Positions 31,149 through 32,818 of a stretch of DNA of 32,818 bases are shown piece by piece. The stretch lies in contig BJGB01000006.1 of assembly GCA_014190215.1 (NCBI GenBank), positions 1 through 32,818 of the forward strand. The letters are read 5' to 3'. A program made the position numbers and the translations under genes. Under the pieces are notes generated by a model, which worked only from the letters and a program-made list of their open reading frames with translations, did no database searches and was not told the origin of the DNA. Each line of letters begins with the position of its first letter. The first letter of the stretch is position 1. The DNA is from Actinomycetes bacterium. GTDB lineage: Bacteria > Actinomycetota > Acidimicrobiia > Acidimicrobiales > Ilumatobacteraceae.

Positions 31149-32381
31149 ATGTCTAACTCCAACACATCAAATACAGGCCGTACCGTCGTCATCGTGGATG
31201 CTGTGCGCACCCCAGTGGGCCGCAAAAATGGGGGTCTATCGACCCTGCATCCCACTGACCTGCTCGGACTGGTGCAAAAAGCCATTGTTCAGCGCACGGG
31301 TATCGATCCATCAAAAATTGAGCAAGTAGTCGGCGGCAATGTCAGTCAAGTCGGTGCTCAAAGTTTCAATGTCACCCGCACCGCATGGCTATCGGCTGGT
31401 CTGCCCCTCACCACCGCCTGCACCACAGTTGACACACAGTGTGGTTCAAGCCAGCAGGCAACAGGCCTCGCTGCATCACTGATCTCTTCTGGTGTCGTTG
31501 ACATCGCCATGGCCTGTGGTGTTGAGTCCATGAGCCGAGTGCCGATTGGCAGTAACTCAAATGCATTCACCAAAGACCCCAAGACCAAGGCGGAAGTTTC
31601 TCTCGGTAAGGCTGTGAGTAAGAGTTACTTTGAGCATTACGAATTCACTTCACAGTTTGAAGGCGCCGAGCGCATCGCTGACATCTGGAATGTCACCCGC
31701 GATGACACTGACAACTTTGGTTTGCTATCACAGCAGCGCGCTGCGCAAGCATGGCAAGAAGGTCGTTTCGATGGTCAGTTCATCACTGTCGAAGCACCTG
31801 ATCTAGATGCCGATGGTAAACCCACTGGGACCACACACACCGTTGCGCGTGACGAAGGTATGCGCGAAACCACGATGGAAAAACTTGCATCGCTCAAGCC
31901 GGTGGCACGCGAAAACGGCGTCCACACCGCAGGCAACTCGTCGCAAATCTCCGATGGAGCTAGCGCAATTTTAATGATGACCGAAGAAAAAGCCAAAGAA
32001 CTTGGTCTCACACCGCGTGCCCGCGTTGTTGATACGTGCCTTGTCGGCGTTGATCCAGTGCTGATGCTCACAGGTCCGATTGACGCCACGAAACGTTTGC
32101 TTGAACGCAACAATTTGACCATTGACCAGATTGATACTTTTGAAATCAACGAAGCATTCGCCTCAGTTGTTTTAGCGTGGGCCAAAGCCGTCGGCGCCGA
32201 TCTCGCGAAGACCAACCCCAACGGTGGCGCAATCGCTCTTGGACATCCTCTCGGTAGCACAGGTGCAATTCTGACGACAAAAGCGTTGTACGAACTCGAG
32301 CGAACAGGTGGACGTTACGCGATCATCTCAATGTGCTGTGGTGGCGGTCTCGGTACAGGAACGTTGATTGAGCGCATCTGA
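31149..32381 (+). CDS. acetyl-CoA acetyltransferase (thiolase), FadA-like
   Basis: A 410-residue degradative-type thiolase with all catalytic elements: C98 in DTQCGSSQQATG, NEAFASVV, GGAIALGHPLGSTG with the catalytic histidine, and CCGGGLGTG with the second cysteine. The QCGSSQQA form of the first motif is shared with mycobacterial FadA5/FadA6-type steroid thiolases as I recall them. It cleaves a 3-oxoacyl-CoA with CoA, removing acetyl-CoA. It lacks a copy of the palindromic operator, so it may serve beta-oxidation generally. I use the ATG at 31149; an in-frame ATG at 31140 adds three residues. Confidence 0.93.
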   Translation: MSNSNTSNTGRTVVIVDAVRTPVGRKNGGLSTLHPTDLLGLVQKAIVQRTGIDPSKIEQVVGGNVSQVGAQSFNVTRTAWLSAGLPLTTACTTVDTQCGSSQQATGLAASLISSGVVDIAMACGVESMSRVPIGSNSNAFTKDPKTKAEVSLGKAVSKSYFEHYEFTSQFEGAERIADIWNVTRDDTDNFGLLSQQRAAQAWQEGRFDGQFITVEAPDLDADGKPTGTTHTVARDEGMRETTMEKLASLKPVARENGVHTAGNSSQISDGASAILMMTEEKAKELGLTPRARVVDTCLVGVDPVLMLTGPIDATKRLLERNNLTIDQIDTFEINEAFASVVLAWAKAVGADLAKTNPNGGAIALGHPLGSTGAILTTKALYELERTGGRYAIISMCCGGGLGTGTLIERI

Positions 32382-32394
32382 TTCGTTGACGCCG

Positions 32395-32417
32395 TGTGGG
32401 TCTCAACCATTCCCACA
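32395..32417. terminator. possible hairpin after the thiolase gene
   Basis: TGTGGG and CCCACA form a six-base-pair stem with an 11-base loop, 14 bases after the thiolase stop. There is no T-tract, so this may be a weak terminator or an operator for the nuclease gene that starts at 32426. Confidence 0.3.
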
Positions 32418-32425
32418 TTGACGAT

Positions 32426-32818
32426 ATGAATCTCAGCAACTTTCGACAGCGATGCCTATTTGTCATACTTGCCTGTGCGTTTCTCGGATCCTGTTCGTCT
32501 TCTGATTCATCATTACCTCAGGGAGCCAATGCTCGTGTCGTCAAAGTGATCGATGGTGACACAGTTGATGTCTCCATTGATGGCAAGGTCGAACGCGTTC
32601 GTTTGATTGGTATTGATACCCCAGAAACTAAAAAGCCGAATACCCCCATCGAGTGTTACGGACCTGAGGCTTCTCAGCGCACCACTTTTTTGCTCCCTGT
32701 TGGCACTCCAGTGATTCTCCAGCGTGATGCTGAAGCACGAGATCACTACGGGCGATTATTGGGTTACATCTTTCGCTTTTCTGACAACCTCTTCGTCAAC
32801 AGTGACCTGATGGCTGGT
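32426..32818 (+). CDS. thermonuclease-like (SNase) lipoprotein, partial
   Basis: This open frame runs 131 codons to the window end without a stop. The N-terminus is a lipoprotein signal with lipobox LGSC (Cys23) and a Ser-rich spacer. The staphylococcal nuclease domain follows: VKVIDGDTVDV, RLIGIDTPET and RDHYGRLLGYIF, which hold the calcium-binding aspartates and the catalytic arginines. It should cut DNA or RNA outside the cell, anchored to the membrane. Together with the SurE-like lipoprotein it suggests scavenging of nucleic acid. CACATT six bases upstream of the ATG is a weak -10 candidate. The C-terminal end lies beyond the window. Confidence 0.87.
   Translation, partial: MNLSNFRQRCLFVILACAFLGSCSSSDSSLPQGANARVVKVIDGDTVDVSIDGKVERVRLIGIDTPETKKPNTPIECYGPEASQRTTFLLPVGTPVILQRDAEARDHYGRLLGYIFRFSDNLFVNSDLMAG

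Overview
The window looks like a stretch of a compact, moderate-GC actinobacterial chromosome. My best guess is an aquatic member of the Acidimicrobiia; this is inference, with no marker gene in view. Pointers to it are three luciferase-like (LLM class, probably F420-dependent) oxidoreductases, many acyl-CoA enzymes of the mycobacterial FadE/FadD/Ltp type, start codons preceded by TANNNT hexamers and no Shine-Dalgarno sequence (leaderless transcripts), ATGA/TGATG/TAATG overlaps, and convergent genes that end 0-30 bases apart. I saw no tRNA, rRNA, CRISPR array, insertion sequence or phage gene. No gene-free gap exceeds about 150 bases.

Layout. 152-2022 (minus): LLM oxidoreductase and an enoyl-CoA hydratase/isomerase-family protein, coupled by ATGA. 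2107-4687 (plus): an operon of an NAD-dependent epimerase-like protein, an unrecognised 209-residue protein and a haloalkane dehalogenase-like hydrolase, all coupled by ATGA. 4718-9323: DUF1330 protein, GH29 alpha-L-fucosidase, nitroreductase, an unrecognised protein, and the SelO AMPylase. 9344-13431 (minus): thiolase-like lipid-transfer protein with its DUF35 partner, then a large membrane acyltransferase with two SGNH-like units. 13534-15649: a pair of acyl-CoA dehydrogenases. 15652-17419: a secreted SurE-like lipoprotein and a TauE/SafE permease. 17421-28102: LLM enzyme, amidohydrolase, FadD3-like CoA ligase, TauD-type dioxygenase, an operon of zinc alcohol dehydrogenase, CoA ligase, two SDRs and a TetR regulator, then another LLM enzyme. 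28167-32818: neutral-ceramidase-like lipoprotein, NudC, an acetyl-CoA acetyltransferase (thiolase), and the start of a nuclease lipoprotein cut by the window end.

The strongest hidden structure is a regulon. A perfect 17-bp palindrome, TCTGAC-N5-GTCAGA, occurs four times (11009, 13483, 18376, 22060), each at the promoter of one catabolic unit: DUF35/thiolase, the acyl-CoA dehydrogenase pair, amidohydrolase/FadD3-like ligase, and ADH/ligase/SDR/SDR/TetR. The TetR gene is the last gene of one of these units. I infer that it represses all four and itself, and that together they activate and oxidise a carboxylic acid, possibly a steroid- or terpenoid-derived one. The substrate is not proven by the sequence.
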